Origin: a virus | IMG/VR virus record: IMGVR_UViG_3300005264_000064 | Coordinates: 38,938 to 102,937 of that record | Strand: one strand, 5' to 3' | Length of the DNA: 64,000 nucleotides | Shown: positions 48,039 to 56,993 of the stretch, piece by piece | How positions within the stretch are numbered: the first letter of the stretch is position 1 | How the letters are laid out: each line of letters begins with the position of its first letter | Program-made: the position numbers and the translations under genes | The notes under the pieces: generated by a model | What the model saw: the letters and a program-made list of their open reading frames with translations, nothing else | What the model was told of the DNA's origin: nothing | Database searches by the model: none

Positions 48039-49967
48039 TTATTTCAATACCATTGGGTTTAGTTCAAAGTCTTCTGCTACTGGTAGCACTTTACTGGCAA
48101 CTTCTTGATTCCATTTAACAATTGCTGTAGCAGGAATGCCTATAGAGTGAAAGTAGTTGCTTAGTATAGCTTTACGGTTTACGTAGGTATGTTTTAACGA
48201 TGGCTGGTTTTCGTTAGCACCATTGCAATAGATATCTCTGCAGAAATCTGCTGCTTCACAGCATAGTATAGTTGCGTCATGGATAGGTAATGCCCAACCG
48301 TATTTTTCTATTACTTCTCTAACTGTGTTGTCTTCTACCTGGTTGTCTACTCTGTGGATTATACCAGTTACCATGTACTTACGAAATCTTTCAAGGTCAG
48401 GTATTTTAATTGTGTCCGTGTGTTTGATTAACTTGATGCTATTTGTAGCAGTGTCGTATAAATCGTACGCAACTGTTGTTTCACCTTTGTTGAAGAAGTG
48501 GTTACAGTTAGTTGTTATAACTTCATTGTCTACTTCTAGGTGCATTACAGCCGCAGGGTTACAGTTATTAATTACAAAGTCTTTAAACGCTTTAGCTAGT
48601 GCTAATTCACCGTTTTGTAGTTCGGCGTTGAAAGCTGCTACCTCTTCTGCTGTGTAGTCTATACCCATCTCTTGCCACATTTTCACAGGGCTTAAGTTAC
48701 TGCCATATAGAGTTCTCATAATTGTCTTGAATTGGTCACGGTTTGTGATTTTGTCACTTCCCCATGCGTCGTTTAGCTTTTCTGATTTAATGATGTTACA
48801 TCTCTCTAAGTACAGTGCGTGTCCAAGTAATAGGCCCAAGTAACCAAGGACTGACGCTGACATGTCGATTTCTATTGGATACATCCAGTTGTAGTCTTCA
48901 AGTGTTTCAACTTTTGCCTCTAATGCTGATAATGTAATTTTATAACATCCCTTTCTAGTTTTGTCGTTGTAGAGTTTGATGATGAATTGCTTGAAACGGT
49001 TGTTAGCGATGCCGAACGCGTTATCTAGGTCTTCGTAAGTGTTTTCTAACCCTATGTTGTGTATTGGGTTATTTGTCATTTTACGTGTATAGTAGCATTC
49101 TCGCCCTTGTGCAACTTTACTTTCTACAGTACCTTCCCTAAAGCCGCTGAGTTCTGCTATTGCTAGGAATTTGTTTTTGACACCTTTAGCAGTAGCTTTG
49201 TTGCGGTACCCTTCAGGGATTACTAGGTTTTGTCTCATTACCTTGTAACCAACTGGGTTACCTACACGATTTAGATAGCCAGCAATGTCTCTACCTCTAG
49301 GGTCTAGTCTATTTTGCCCACTCATATAAGTAGCGTCGTGGTTAGCATAGCTTTCTACTATTTCTGATGAAATTGTAGCGTAGTTAGCCTTGTTATTTAG
49401 GAGTCCTGGGTACCTCTCGATAGTTTTGTTGATGCCCTTGTTTATTTCTCTTGTGAACAGGCCCATGTTAGCTGCGATTCTACTGGTATTGAATTTAAAA
49501 GGTACAGTCGATGCCATTGCGAAGCCAGGTCTGTAAATGCCATTATAGTCTTCCTTAGCAATGAATGTAGCGTCATATGTCTCAAGGGTGTACTCTTGTA
49601 GTTTAGCGAATTTACGAGTAGACTCTAACGTTGTAGCTGACACATATTCCAGCAGTTTTGCTTCATTTAATTGTACTTCTGACCAGTTTCTAGATGGTTG
49701 AGTTAGCACTGTTATCCAACCTGCTTGACTTAGTGTCATTAGTAATACGTTGAAAGCTTTAGGGTTAGCAAATCTCTTAGCCCAGTACACTGTTGAAGTA
49801 GTAGCATTGTCAGCGTTCTTTAGGTAGTGATACCATAGAGATTTGAAGAATGCTTCCGCTAAGTATTGGATGTCGTCACCAAACTCATCAGCATAGCCAG
49901 TTATTGTTGGTAGTGATAATCGGCCTTGTTCTATTTGAATTGTTATTGTATTGTGGATGTCTATCAT
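48039..49967 (-). CDS. Single-subunit (T7-type) RNA polymerase
   Basis: 642 residues. Catalytic motifs of the T7/N4 class: LDPRGRDIAGYL at 221-232 (T/A region DxRGR), motif A PIEIDMSASVLGYL with Asp368, motif B RDQFKTIMRTLYGSN with Arg410, Lys414 and Tyr421, and motif C LPIHDATIL with His563-Asp564. It is much shorter than T7 RNA polymerase (883), lacking most of the N-terminal promoter-melting domain, closer in size to N4-like polymerases. It probably transcribes middle or late genes; its promoter is not identified, though the repeated short hairpins are candidates. It lies near the divergent control region, as an early gene should. Confidence 0.9.
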   Translation of the reverse strand: MIDIHNTITIQIEQGRLSLPTITGYADEFGDDIQYLAEAFFKSLWYHYLKNADNATTSTVYWAKRFANPKAFNVLLMTLSQAGWITVLTQPSRNWSEVQLNEAKLLEYVSATTLESTRKFAKLQEYTLETYDATFIAKEDYNGIYRPGFAMASTVPFKFNTSRIAANMGLFTREINKGINKTIERYPGLLNNKANYATISSEIVESYANHDATYMSGQNRLDPRGRDIAGYLNRVGNPVGYKVMRQNLVIPEGYRNKATAKGVKNKFLAIAELSGFREGTVESKVAQGRECYYTRKMTNNPIHNIGLENTYEDLDNAFGIANNRFKQFIIKLYNDKTRKGCYKITLSALEAKVETLEDYNWMYPIEIDMSASVLGYLGLLLGHALYLERCNIIKSEKLNDAWGSDKITNRDQFKTIMRTLYGSNLSPVKMWQEMGIDYTAEEVAAFNAELQNGELALAKAFKDFVINNCNPAAVMHLEVDNEVITTNCNHFFNKGETTVAYDLYDTATNSIKLIKHTDTIKIPDLERFRKYMVTGIIHRVDNQVEDNTVREVIEKYGWALPIHDATILCCEAADFCRDIYCNGANENQPSLKHTYVNRKAILSNYFHSIGIPATAIVKWNQEVASKVLPVAEDFELNPMVLK

Positions 49968-50017
49968 TTTAACTCCTTAATTATGAGGTACCGTTTTATG
50001 AGTACCTCTGTGCTAAT

Positions 50018-50647
50018 CTAGTCCTCTAGTGTGAATCTATCGCCAGTCTTTATTAGGTCAGCGGCTTTGTTAAATTCAGCTAGTTTGCGGTTGGCAGTTG
50101 CTTCTGCTTTAGCGAACCACAGGTCGTATTTAGCCTTACTCATTTCCATTGAGCAGTCGTGTATTTCCAGTTTTAGTGCTAGTGACTTGATGATTTCTAC
50201 CAGTTCGTAGTAGTCTCCCTCTACAGCTGGGAACACGTCACCATCTTTGTAGTAAGCAGGTGAGCCTAGTGCAAGTGATGCTTGCTGTAACTCGATGAAC
50301 GGAACGTTGATAACAGCTTCGAATTGCATTTGTAGTTCATCAGTAAATGCACCTCTACTGCCTTGTACGATGCCTATTAGCTCTCCTAAGCCGATACCAA
50401 AGAAAGGTACAGAGAATACGTTGAGGTTAAATTTACGGCCGTCGTTAGCGATGAATGGCGGTAGTTTATTTAATGTTGTCATTGCAGTCTGTAACTTGCT
50501 TACTTCGGCACTCATTGCTGTTAGCTTTCTCTGTGATTCAATAAAATTAGTGTCCTCTAGTAGGGCTTTCACTCTTGTCTCTACTGACTTTTGTTTAGCT
50601 TTTTGTGCCGTTGCTACTTTGTCTGCGATTAGTTGATTGATGTCCAT
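50018..50647 (-). CDS. Hypothetical protein, 209 aa
   Basis: 209 residues with helical N-terminal (KAKQKSVETRVKALLEDTN) and C-terminal segments and a hydrophobic middle (VFSVPFFGIGLGELIGIVQG). No family recognised. It precedes the RNA polymerase gene in the leftward run, so it would be expressed with it. Confidence 0.55.
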   Translation of the reverse strand: MDINQLIADKVATAQKAKQKSVETRVKALLEDTNFIESQRKLTAMSAEVSKLQTAMTTLNKLPPFIANDGRKFNLNVFSVPFFGIGLGELIGIVQGSRGAFTDELQMQFEAVINVPFIELQQASLALGSPAYYKDGDVFPAVEGDYYELVEIIKSLALKLEIHDCSMEMSKAKYDLWFAKAEATANRKLAEFNKAADLIKTGDRFTLED

Positions 50648-50778
50648 TTGTTTTCCTTGTTGTTGTTGCCGGTCATTGCCGGTGAAGGTGTTATTACAGC
50701 GGGTTGATTTGCGTGGTTGACTTGTGTTTTAATGCATTGGCGTTCCTTCGATGTTAGTTTCATTTAGGATGTTTATAC

Positions 50779-51087
50779 TCACCATTCGTCGCCCATTGTT
50801 CTACGAATGATATCGCCTAGCGTTTCCCTATCATCCCCGCATTCGTCTTGCGTACGCTCTGCGGTAGCACTGTTGCGCGTTTGCTGTTGTGCTATCGTGC
50901 ATATCTCCATACCTCTCAGTACAGCGATAACAGCTTTCACATTGGAACAGATTTCAGCATCGATACCGTTGATCACGATTTTGATGCTGTCATCTGTGAA
51001 GCATAGTTCTGTACTGAAATCTGTTATTTCATTCAGGTCGTTAACTGTTGTATTCAGCATTGCCATATTATTGATAGTTTTGCTCAT
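50779..51087 (-). CDS. Acidic hypothetical protein, 102 aa
   Basis: Start at the ATG at 51087 (after AAGGATTGGAAAA). Acidic, with an Asp-rich tail (TQDECGDDRETLGDIIRR). No family recognised. Confidence 0.5.
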   Translation of the reverse strand: MSKTINNMAMLNTTVNDLNEITDFSTELCFTDDSIKIVINGIDAEICSNVKAVIAVLRGMEICTIAQQQTRNSATAERTQDECGDDRETLGDIIRRTMGDEW

Positions 51088-51216
51088 TTTTCCAATCCTT
51101 TTTGTGTTTGAGTTTGCGTTTATACTTTGTTTTATCGGGTACACACCGTGTTTTGAGAGATATCTGTCCGGTACTAGCCAGGTAGATGTTATAGTCTCTC
51201 TTTGGCTGTTTCTTAC

Positions 51217-51579
51217 TCACGGTATCACCCAGCCCAGATGTTTGAACGAGTTTACCTTTACAACCGTACCGTCCGGTTGAGTTTGCTCTTCAGACACTCT
51301 TTGAGAGAACGAGTACATTGGGCTGATGCCGATAGCTCGGAGTGTTGTCTCTAACGGTGCCATTAAGTAAGGTGCTCCACCTACCATTACGTTACTGACG
51401 TGTTCACGCATTGCCAGTGCGCTGATAGCTTTGGCTCTTTTAGCTATTTCCTGTTGCGTTGGTAATTCGTCGAATGTTAGCAAGCATTGCAGTGTCATTT
51501 TTTCTTTTTCACCTAGGTCGATTACTCCGGCTTTCAGTTGTTCTACAGTTGCTGGGTGTTGAGTTAGATTTAGTATCAT
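51217..51579 (-). CDS. 'NLTQH' family phage protein, 120 aa
   Basis: ILNLTQHPATVEQLKAGVID is the N-terminus of a widespread early-type phage family. The C-terminus (FKHLGWV) matches its usual end. It is distinct from, but reminiscent of, the two NLTPH paralogs. Function unknown. Confidence 0.68.
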   Translation of the reverse strand: MILNLTQHPATVEQLKAGVIDLGEKEKMTLQCLLTFDELPTQQEIAKRAKAISALAMREHVSNVMVGGAPYLMAPLETTLRAIGISPMYSFSQRVSEEQTQPDGTVVKVNSFKHLGWVIP

Positions 51580-51871
51580 AATGGCCCTTTCAAGATGTTA
51601 TACGGAATATCGTATAGTTTGGTTGGTCAGCTGTATATTTAACACAGTTCAGTGTTAATAGCTGACATAGGTTTTGGTATGTATTAAGGTTTCCTTAAGT
51701 CTTTTGGTTACTTTTTAAGCAGTTGATTTTAGGTAGCTGGTTGATTTTTAAGCAGGGTTGGGTAACTTGGATAATTAAAATAACTAGAATAGCTAGAGTA
51801 ATTAGAATAACTAGAGTAATGTAGCTACTCTGCCTGTTAGTCTCTTTACTCTACCTACGTGAGGCTATTTC
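51580..51871. other. Non-coding stretch with tandem 9/18-bp repeats
   Basis: No gene seen. The right half is an A+T-rich tandem array AATAACTAG / AGTAATTAG alternating about five times (roughly 51768-51826). It may be a spacer or replication-related sequence. Confidence 0.5.
51768..51826. repeat. Tandem AATAnCTAG/AGTAATTAG repeats
   Basis: A roughly 18-bp unit (AATAACTAGAGTAATTAG and variants) repeats about three times. Sequence slippage array; no frame runs through. Confidence 0.75.
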
Positions 51872-52084
51872 CTACGATCTAATTTTAATATCTCCCCGAC
51901 TAGGGCTATTTTGCCAGCGTTGAAACGGTTTCCAGAACTCGTCTTTGAAGCTTACCATACCATTACTGTCGATGCAGATGAGGTGAGCTTCCGTTGTACT
52001 GATGCCTGTATAGAGGACGAATGCCTCTTCTTCTAGCTGTGCGTCTAGTTCGGTTTGATGCTTGTACGGCTGTATTTTCAACAT
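51872..52084 (-). CDS. Hypothetical protein, 70 aa
   Basis: 70 residues, YKHQTELDAQLEEEAFVLYT to FKDEFWKPFQRW. No family recognised. Early-region small gene. Confidence 0.5.
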   Translation of the reverse strand: MLKIQPYKHQTELDAQLEEEAFVLYTGISTTEAHLICIDSNGMVSFKDEFWKPFQRWQNSPSRGDIKIRS

Positions 52085-52165
52085 GGTTGTCCTTTTGTTG
52101 TTAGCGAGGGTTTGCCTCTTGCGGTTCTCTCTGACCCTCTGAAAGAAGGGATTGCCCTCTTCCTG

Positions 52166-52240
52166 TTATAGTACTTGTTGTATTAATGATATGAGTGGTA
52201 CCCATATACTAATACCTACTACTATTGGTGTTATCGACAT
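52166..52240 (-). CDS. Transmembrane microprotein, 24 aa
   Basis: ATG after AAAGGAAACGTT. Almost all one helix (PIVVGISIWVPLISLIQQ). Small size limits confidence, but the ribosome-binding site is good and a similar gene is at 44377. Confidence 0.4.
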   Translation of the reverse strand: MSITPIVVGISIWVPLISLIQQVL

Positions 52241-52298
52241 AACGTTTCCTTTAGGTTTATTGTCCCGCCATTATACTGAGACGGGAATCAGTTGTTGG

Positions 52299-52586
52299 TT
52301 ACGCTGCCTTAGGTGATTTACCTTTTAGCAATGCGTCTAACTCGTCTATAGTAACTATAGATGTCATAGCTTGTGCTCTAACTGCTAGCTCGTTGCGGTG
52401 TTCAGCGTTGTCTAGTTTAAGGTCGAACGCGTAAGTACCAGCTGTGTCGTCTGCGACGTCTGCAACTGTATCAACTACTTTAGCGCCTGTTTGTACAACT
52501 CTCTCTGCTGATGATGCCATTGCACTGATAGCCTTACCGAAGTAAAAGATTACCGCGATGATTCCTACTATGTATACTAATTCCAT
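52299..52586 (-). CDS. Membrane-anchored small protein, 95 aa
   Basis: N-terminal span (MELVYIVGIIAVIFYFG) followed by a helical, Ala/Val-rich region and an acidic tail. No family recognised. Confidence 0.55.
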   Translation of the reverse strand: MELVYIVGIIAVIFYFGKAISAMASSAERVVQTGAKVVDTVADVADDTAGTYAFDLKLDNAEHRNELAVRAQAMTSIVTIDELDALLKGKSPKAA

Positions 52587-52836
52587 TTTGTCTCCTTAGT
52601 TACCCGATGTGGGTTGTGTGACTACAATTATTTGTATACCGCCCCTAGTCACCGTTGCGGTTAGACATATAATAATATATCTATTTAATAAAAATTGATG
52701 TGTACATGGTCGGTGTAGTAGTTAGTATGGTCTGTTAGTATGGTCTGTTAGTATGGGCTGTGTAGTATGTACGGTGGTATTTAAACCGTTCTCTCTGACC
52801 ATGGACTGTAAGGAAAGAAAAAAAGGGACCTACTCG
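52587..52836. other. Non-coding stretch with short tandem repeats
   Basis: Contains GTTAGTATGGTCT repeated about three times near 52725-52765 and no credible gene. Confidence 0.45.
52725..52765. repeat. Tandem 13-bp repeats
   Basis: GTTAGTATGGTCT occurs about three times in tandem with one variant (GGGCT). Confidence 0.75.
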
Positions 52837-53097
52837 TTAGAGTAGATCACTGACATCGATAGGCGCAGCGCGCACTATTTCACCTGTGTATAGCTTCCTA
52901 GCCATACTTAGGAAGAAGAGGCATTTATCCTCGTCTTTGTCTAACTTCAGACCCTCTGAAGCTAGGAACAGTACTGCCCATTGGGCTGGTACAGTTAACT
53001 CAGCAGGCATACGCTCTGCTAGTTTAGTTGCCACTGTCCAACCTTTGGTTGTCAGTGTCATCTCGTCTTCGACTAGTGTATCAATTAGCTTGCTCAT
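52837..53097 (-). CDS. Hypothetical protein, 86 aa
   Basis: 86 residues, helical with hydrophobic middle (PAQWAVLFLASEGLKLD) and an acidic stretch DKDEDK. Start ATG after the AAAGGATCTACA site. It is the first gene of the leftward arm and so likely an early gene. Confidence 0.55.
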   Translation of the reverse strand: MSKLIDTLVEDEMTLTTKGWTVATKLAERMPAELTVPAQWAVLFLASEGLKLDKDEDKCLFFLSMARKLYTGEIVRAAPIDVSDLL

Positions 53098-53569
53098 TGT
53101 AGATCCTTTAGGTTTAATAGTTTATCTATTTAATAAAAATTGAACTGTGAACGGTTTTAGTGAGCAGTTTGTCTTAGGGGGGGCACCCCAGCAGGGAAAG
53201 AAAGAAAGTAGGGAACTGCCCCTACTCGCAAAAAAATGTAATTACAGGTATGAAATTCTTAAATTATTCTTAAGTACACCGCCCTTCCACGAAAAAATAA
53301 CAATGTACACACATGGAATTCTTAAACGAGCCTTGGAACCCCTGCCTGCTGTGTACAGTAAAATACGTAACTTATAAACTACGTATTTCCGAACATGGAA
53401 AGAAATATGTACAATTCCTGCAAAGTTATCGATAACGAGTACCCGCCGTTAGAAGTGTATATATTATTAATTAATAAGGGAAGACTTACAAAATGATCCG
53501 TAGGTCCTACAGAGAGGGCAGAGCTCCCGATATCGAGTGAATATAAATGAGCGTGAATAAGTACCTATT

Positions 53570-53585
53570 CGCACATTAATGTGCG
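53570..53585. promoter_or_regulatory. 16-bp perfect palindrome (operator candidate)
   Basis: CGCACATTAATGTGCG, immediately followed by TTTGAC. Its symmetry fits a dimeric repressor site. It lies about 95 bp upstream of the winged-helix gene, a possible autoregulation site. Confidence 0.6.
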
Positions 53586-53642
53586 TTTGACCCCCACAAA
53601 AAACCTATTAATGAGACAAGCTTATTTTCAGGTGTATTGCAG

Positions 53643-53648
53643 TATAAT
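53643..53648 (+). promoter_or_regulatory. Candidate -10 box
   Basis: TATAAT, 31 bp before the ATG at 53680. No convincing -35 at the right spacing (CTTATT region), so host-sigma recognition is uncertain. Confidence 0.4.
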
Positions 53649-53679
53649 ATGCACATAAATAAGTAGCCAAGGAGCTAAC

Positions 53680-54024
53680 ATGCATAAAATCAAGAAAAGG
53701 AGTATAGTGATGCACGCAAAAGCAGCGTATAGATGTAGAATACCAAGTGACGAGGCATTATCTGCAATGAAGGACTTATCAGCCGGTGCTTTTAAGTTGT
53801 TGGTGTACTACTATAGTAAGAGTACTGGATGGGAATTTATCGACAAAGAGATAGCAGAAGCCTTAGATGTTACAGAGAGACGGTTAGCTGTACTTAAGAA
53901 AGAGTTGACAGATAAAGATTACCTGTTGCTGTTAAAGGGGTCGGATATTGACAACTACTTTATAGGCAGGCAAGCAGTACAGGCCTGGAAGAATCCGAAG
54001 AATGACAGCGGAGAGGATGAGTAA
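53680..54024 (+). CDS. Winged-helix DNA-binding protein
   Basis: 114 residues, ATG after AAGGAGCTAAC. DLSAGAFKLLVYYYSKSTGW followed by DKEIAEALDVTERRLAVLKK is a clear helix-turn-helix/winged-helix (DUF-type phage regulator with an 'xxxLxVTxRxxxxxxKxL' recognition helix). It is the first rightward gene, so it may regulate the divergent promoters. Confidence 0.75.
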   Translation: MHKIKKRSIVMHAKAAYRCRIPSDEALSAMKDLSAGAFKLLVYYYSKSTGWEFIDKEIAEALDVTERRLAVLKKELTDKDYLLLLKGSDIDNYFIGRQAVQAWKNPKNDSGEDE

Positions 54025-54233
54025 TGGAGCCTAACAGTGTAACAATACCGGCGCAGCTGCTGGATATATTCCTGATGGTAGACAAACCCGACCAGGTACT
54101 GATCCAACGTATACTGCGGAATGATGGGTACCACCCGACGGCAGAGGAACTGTCGATGGTGAGGCAACTGCTGAAGAGACGCGTCATCAGAGAAACACCG
54201 AGCGGACTAAAGGTCGACAATGGCCAAGCGTAG
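54024..54233 (+). CDS. Hypothetical protein, 69 aa
   Basis: 69 residues, helical (QLLDIFLMVDKPDQVLIQRI); its start overlaps the preceding stop (TAATG) and its end overlaps the resolvase gene by 14 bp. No family recognised. Confidence 0.55.
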   Translation: MEPNSVTIPAQLLDIFLMVDKPDQVLIQRILRNDGYHPTAEELSMVRQLLKRRVIRETPSGLKVDNGQA

Positions 54234-54630
54234 CGCGGTGAGTACCCGAACAACAACCTTCGACATCGAACCCGTACCAGCAAGTAGACCGAGAGTTACA
54301 AGATGGGGGGCGTACTACGGGAAGAAGTATACTAAGTTTAAGAAGGACATGGAGGAACTGGTCGGAGGTATGGAGAAGACGGAGGGGTTGCTGAAGGTAG
54401 ACCTTGTTTTCTGGGTACCAATGGCTAAGTCATGGAGCAAGAAGAAGAAAGCGGAGTATGATGGGCAGTGGTGTGACTCTAATAGTGACATTGATAATTT
54501 GCAGAAAGCTGTGTTAGACTCTATGAACGGGTATGCGTACGATGATGACAGACAGATTGTTGACATACATGCCGTCAAGAAATGGGCGGTTGATGGAAAG
54601 ATCGAGGTGCGCATTGATCAAGTTGCCTAA
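54220..54630 (+). CDS. RusA-like Holliday junction resolvase
   Basis: 136 residues. PVPASRPRVTRWGAYYGKKY at the N-terminus, then DSNSDIDNLQKAVLDSMNGY and AYDDDRQIVDIHAVKKW: the DxDN...K...D...Y-DD pattern of RusA/YqaN-type resolvases, which cut Holliday junctions at branched phage DNA. Expected before packaging. Confidence 0.85.
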   Translation: MAKRSAVSTRTTTFDIEPVPASRPRVTRWGAYYGKKYTKFKKDMEELVGGMEKTEGLLKVDLVFWVPMAKSWSKKKKAEYDGQWCDSNSDIDNLQKAVLDSMNGYAYDDDRQIVDIHAVKKWAVDGKIEVRIDQVA

Positions 54631-54652
54631 ACTTAGAGTGAGTAAGAAAGAG

Positions 54653-55021
54653 ATGGCAGATGACGAGGGGATATTGTACTTGCTGTATGTAATGCATGAA
54701 GGATGTAAGTTAGTGAAGATCGGTATCACCAAGAGGCCGACTATTGTTGACAGAGTGTTGGAAATTGTTGCCGGGTACTATAAAGTGTATAGGATATTCC
54801 CAGAGGTGTACCCGAAAAGGCATAGACGGACGACAATGGTCTTCAAGAAGGAGGCGATGATGCATGCATACTACAGGGATATGAAGGTAGAGTTCGATAA
54901 ACCGTTTACTGGGTACACAGAGATGTTTAAGATTGATGATGAGGAGCATCTGTTAGAAGTATACCAGCGAGTGGTTGATGGTGAGGAGCTTAAGGTAAAT
55001 AACAGCGAAGAAAAGGTATAA
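54653..55021 (+). CDS. GIY-YIG/T5orf172-like nuclease-domain protein
   Basis: About 122 residues from the ATG at 54653; a longer in-frame reading overlaps RusA and is less likely. GILYLLYVMHEGCKLVKIGI then TKRPTIVDRVLEIVAGYYKV follows the GIY-YIG/T5orf172 layout. A possible DNA nuclease. Start uncertain, since the GTG 15 bp upstream is also possible. Confidence 0.6.
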   Translation: MADDEGILYLLYVMHEGCKLVKIGITKRPTIVDRVLEIVAGYYKVYRIFPEVYPKRHRRTTMVFKKEAMMHAYYRDMKVEFDKPFTGYTEMFKIDDEEHLLEVYQRVVDGEELKVNNSEEKV

Positions 55022-55052
55022 TGGTCAATAAAGTAGTAGCAGGAGGTAGACC

Positions 55053-55247
55053 ATGTATGAATGGTTATGTAAGTTTGCGTTAAAAAGAACTAGCAGACAG
55101 TTTCAAATATTATTAGCAAAGTATATAGTTGAAGACATACAGGGATGTACCGACTACAGTATAGGCAATACCGTGGCAGAAAAGATAATCGAAGCTGTAG
55201 TCAAAAGTAGCGGAAATAAAGTGACCGCTTTCGTACTAAAGGACTAG
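55053..55247 (+). CDS. Hypothetical protein, 64 aa
   Basis: ATG after AGGAGGTAGACC. Basic helical protein (KFALKRTSRQFQILLAKYIV). No family recognised. Confidence 0.5.
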   Translation: MYEWLCKFALKRTSRQFQILLAKYIVEDIQGCTDYSIGNTVAEKIIEAVVKSSGNKVTAFVLKD

Positions 55248-55249
55248 AT

Positions 55250-55504
55250 ATGGTAACTGAGACTGTTGTACTTGATAGATCGGATAACGAGTGGATAAGC
55301 GTAGTGAACACTGCGGGTACTATCATTATCGCAGGCATGACAGGAAGTATTAGACTTAGGTTCGGTATAGATAGTAGTAGTGCCGGGATGTTGTTGGATG
55401 AAGAGGATACAATTACTGCCCACGAGACGTTTTACATACAGCCCGTGCCTAAGACATCAAAGAGACAGTATGGGTACACAGAAGTATGTGTACATAAAGG
55501 GTAG
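55250..55504 (+). CDS. Hypothetical protein, 84 aa, beta-rich
   Basis: 84 residues, beta-rich (ISVVNTAGTIIIAGMTGSIR), compatible with a small structural or decoration protein. It follows the previous stop by 2 bp. No family recognised. Confidence 0.5.
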   Translation: MVTETVVLDRSDNEWISVVNTAGTIIIAGMTGSIRLRFGIDSSSAGMLLDEEDTITAHETFYIQPVPKTSKRQYGYTEVCVHKG

Positions 55505-55506
55505 AG

Positions 55507-55845
55507 ATGATATCTAAGGGTGGAAAGAACGTAAACTTCGGAAGCACTTCAGCAGGTGGTGGAGAAGGTATAAGCCCTAGCCAGACTATTATCATAGAAC
55601 AGAACCTGGGAGCACAGATTGACGAGAGGGAAGGGCATACCGAAATTACGTGGAGTAACGGGCTGCCCAGTAAAATAGAAAAGTGGACTGACAGCGGGAA
55701 GACGAAGAAGTTGTGGACAATTAGTCCCACGTTTGTAGGGGGAGTACCCATACAGGTAGTGAGACTTAATGAGGATGACGGCATTAGTGAAACTGTGACA
55801 ATAGAATGGGCTGACGGCGTGCCTATTAAAGTAAGTAAAGGGTAG
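55507..55845 (+). CDS. Hypothetical protein, 112 aa
   Basis: 112 residues, with two similar halves: ITWSNGLPSKIEKWTDSGKT and IEWADGVPIKVSKG. Likely a beta-structured virion accessory protein. No family recognised. Confidence 0.5.
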   Translation: MISKGGKNVNFGSTSAGGGEGISPSQTIIIEQNLGAQIDEREGHTEITWSNGLPSKIEKWTDSGKTKKLWTISPTFVGGVPIQVVRLNEDDGISETVTIEWADGVPIKVSKG

Positions 55846-55847
55846 TA

Positions 55848-56531
55848 GTGAAGTACTCAACAAAGAATGTAATGGTGGTGGTACTAATAGTGATGAGTAC
55901 AATCACTATAGACACGTGGTGGGCGTATAACCTGGAAAACAGTGCAAGAACGCAGGCAAGATACAATTTAGAACAAATAAAGGCTTGCGTAAATGACTTG
56001 ACGGTAGAGGGGACCAATGAAGAACTCGAAAAGACATTGAAAACGTGCGCTAGGAGAAGTAGAGTAAGTCCAACAGGGGATGTATTCGCGTATGATATGG
56101 GTAGTAGAGAATTTGTATTCGATCCTAGCCTAGACTGCTTTGTTGAGGGTGGTAAATTTATGACAGTAGAAAGTGAATGCCAGTTACACACAGAACCTAA
56201 GCAATGTGAACAAGCACTAGCAGTACTAGGACAAGGATACGATAGTGATGAGAATACAAAATTGAGCTGGCAATTTGATGACTCGGAAGAATATCTAGAA
56301 TTTAAAATATTACCAGAAGAAACGTTAGGGTTCAAAGGAATACAACGTGGCTCTAATAGAAAAAGACCACATCAGTTGGTTGTGGTTCAAGGGATACAGG
56401 AAGATGAAATAAGAAATAGGTATGCTGGATTTCGCGGTTTGGTGTATGCAATAGGATTCATGTCAATAATATTAAATTTGGCAATAGCAGTACATACGCC
56501 AAATCACGGGAGAAAAAAAGATGACCGCTAG
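55848..56531 (+). CDS. Membrane protein with large periplasmic-type loop, 227 aa
   Basis: Starts with GTG at 55848. An N-terminal span (MVVVLIVMSTITIDTWWAY) and a C-terminal span (GLVYAIGFMSIILNLAIAV) enclose about 170 soluble residues with three Cys pairs (CVNDL, CARR, CQLHTEPKQCEQ). Its end overlaps the holin gene by 11 bp, suggesting a lysis-linked role. No family recognised. Confidence 0.6.
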   Translation: MKYSTKNVMVVVLIVMSTITIDTWWAYNLENSARTQARYNLEQIKACVNDLTVEGTNEELEKTLKTCARRSRVSPTGDVFAYDMGSREFVFDPSLDCFVEGGKFMTVESECQLHTEPKQCEQALAVLGQGYDSDENTKLSWQFDDSEEYLEFKILPEETLGFKGIQRGSNRKRPHQLVVVQGIQEDEIRNRYAGFRGLVYAIGFMSIILNLAIAVHTPNHGRKKDDR

Positions 56532-56865
56532 AGAAGGAATAGAGATAGCAACAGAGGTGGCAGTAGCACTAAAGAATGTAATGCTAGGTGGGGCAGGAGG
56601 AATCGTGGCTTATATGTATGATTACTCAAAAACAAAAAAGATGAATAAAGAAATAGAATGGTCGAATAGCGCAGTGGTGATAAATATGTTCATAGGAGCA
56701 TTTGTAGCAAGTTCGCTAGCAACATTCATACCACAGGATATGGGCGGTAGAGATGGAATAGTGGCATTCATAGGTGTATCAAGTTATGCAATATTAGGAA
56801 TAGTAGAGAGTCGATTTGCTAAGTATATATTAGGAAAAACAATAGGATTCAAAGATGGGATGTAG
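56521..56865 (+). CDS. Holin-like membrane protein
   Basis: 114 residues with three spans (VMLGGAGGIVAYMYDY, VVINMFIGAFVASSLATFIP, GIVAFIGVSSYAILGIVESR). The pattern of a GRDG...G segment between spans two and three resembles class III/LydA-like holins, which form pores timing lysis. The lysozyme-like gene is in the other arm, at 29743. Confidence 0.7.
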   Translation: MTAREGIEIATEVAVALKNVMLGGAGGIVAYMYDYSKTKKMNKEIEWSNSAVVINMFIGAFVASSLATFIPQDMGGRDGIVAFIGVSSYAILGIVESRFAKYILGKTIGFKDGM

Positions 56866-56983
56866 CAAGTGTATGTATGGATATACAAAAGAAACATGTC
56901 CGAAAAGGAAATATGAGAACCACAGACTGATACTTAGTGGGGTGGTGTTGGTTCTCATAGCAATAATAGTATATATAGCGTAA
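56855..56983 (+). CDS. Cys-rich membrane microprotein, 42 aa
   Basis: ATG at 56855 after AGGATTCAAAG, overlapping the holin gene end. A Cys cluster (GCSKCMYGYTKETC) precedes one span (LILSGVVLVLIAIIVYIA). Possibly a lysis accessory protein (antiholin or spanin-like), but this is only position. Confidence 0.5.
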   Translation: MGCSKCMYGYTKETCPKRKYENHRLILSGVVLVLIAIIVYIA

Positions 56984-56993
56984 AGGTTAACTG

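Larger units (their letters stand above)
53098..53679. promoter_or_regulatory. Divergent intergenic control region
   Basis: 582 bp between the leftward and rightward arms with no supported gene (a 15-codon frame near 53494 is too short to call). Contents: two ATGRAATTCTTAAA copies near 53263 and 53312; a 16-bp palindrome at 53570; a TATAAT at 53643-53648 before the first rightward gene; and A+T-rich stretches. This is the natural place for early promoters of both arms. Confidence 0.6.
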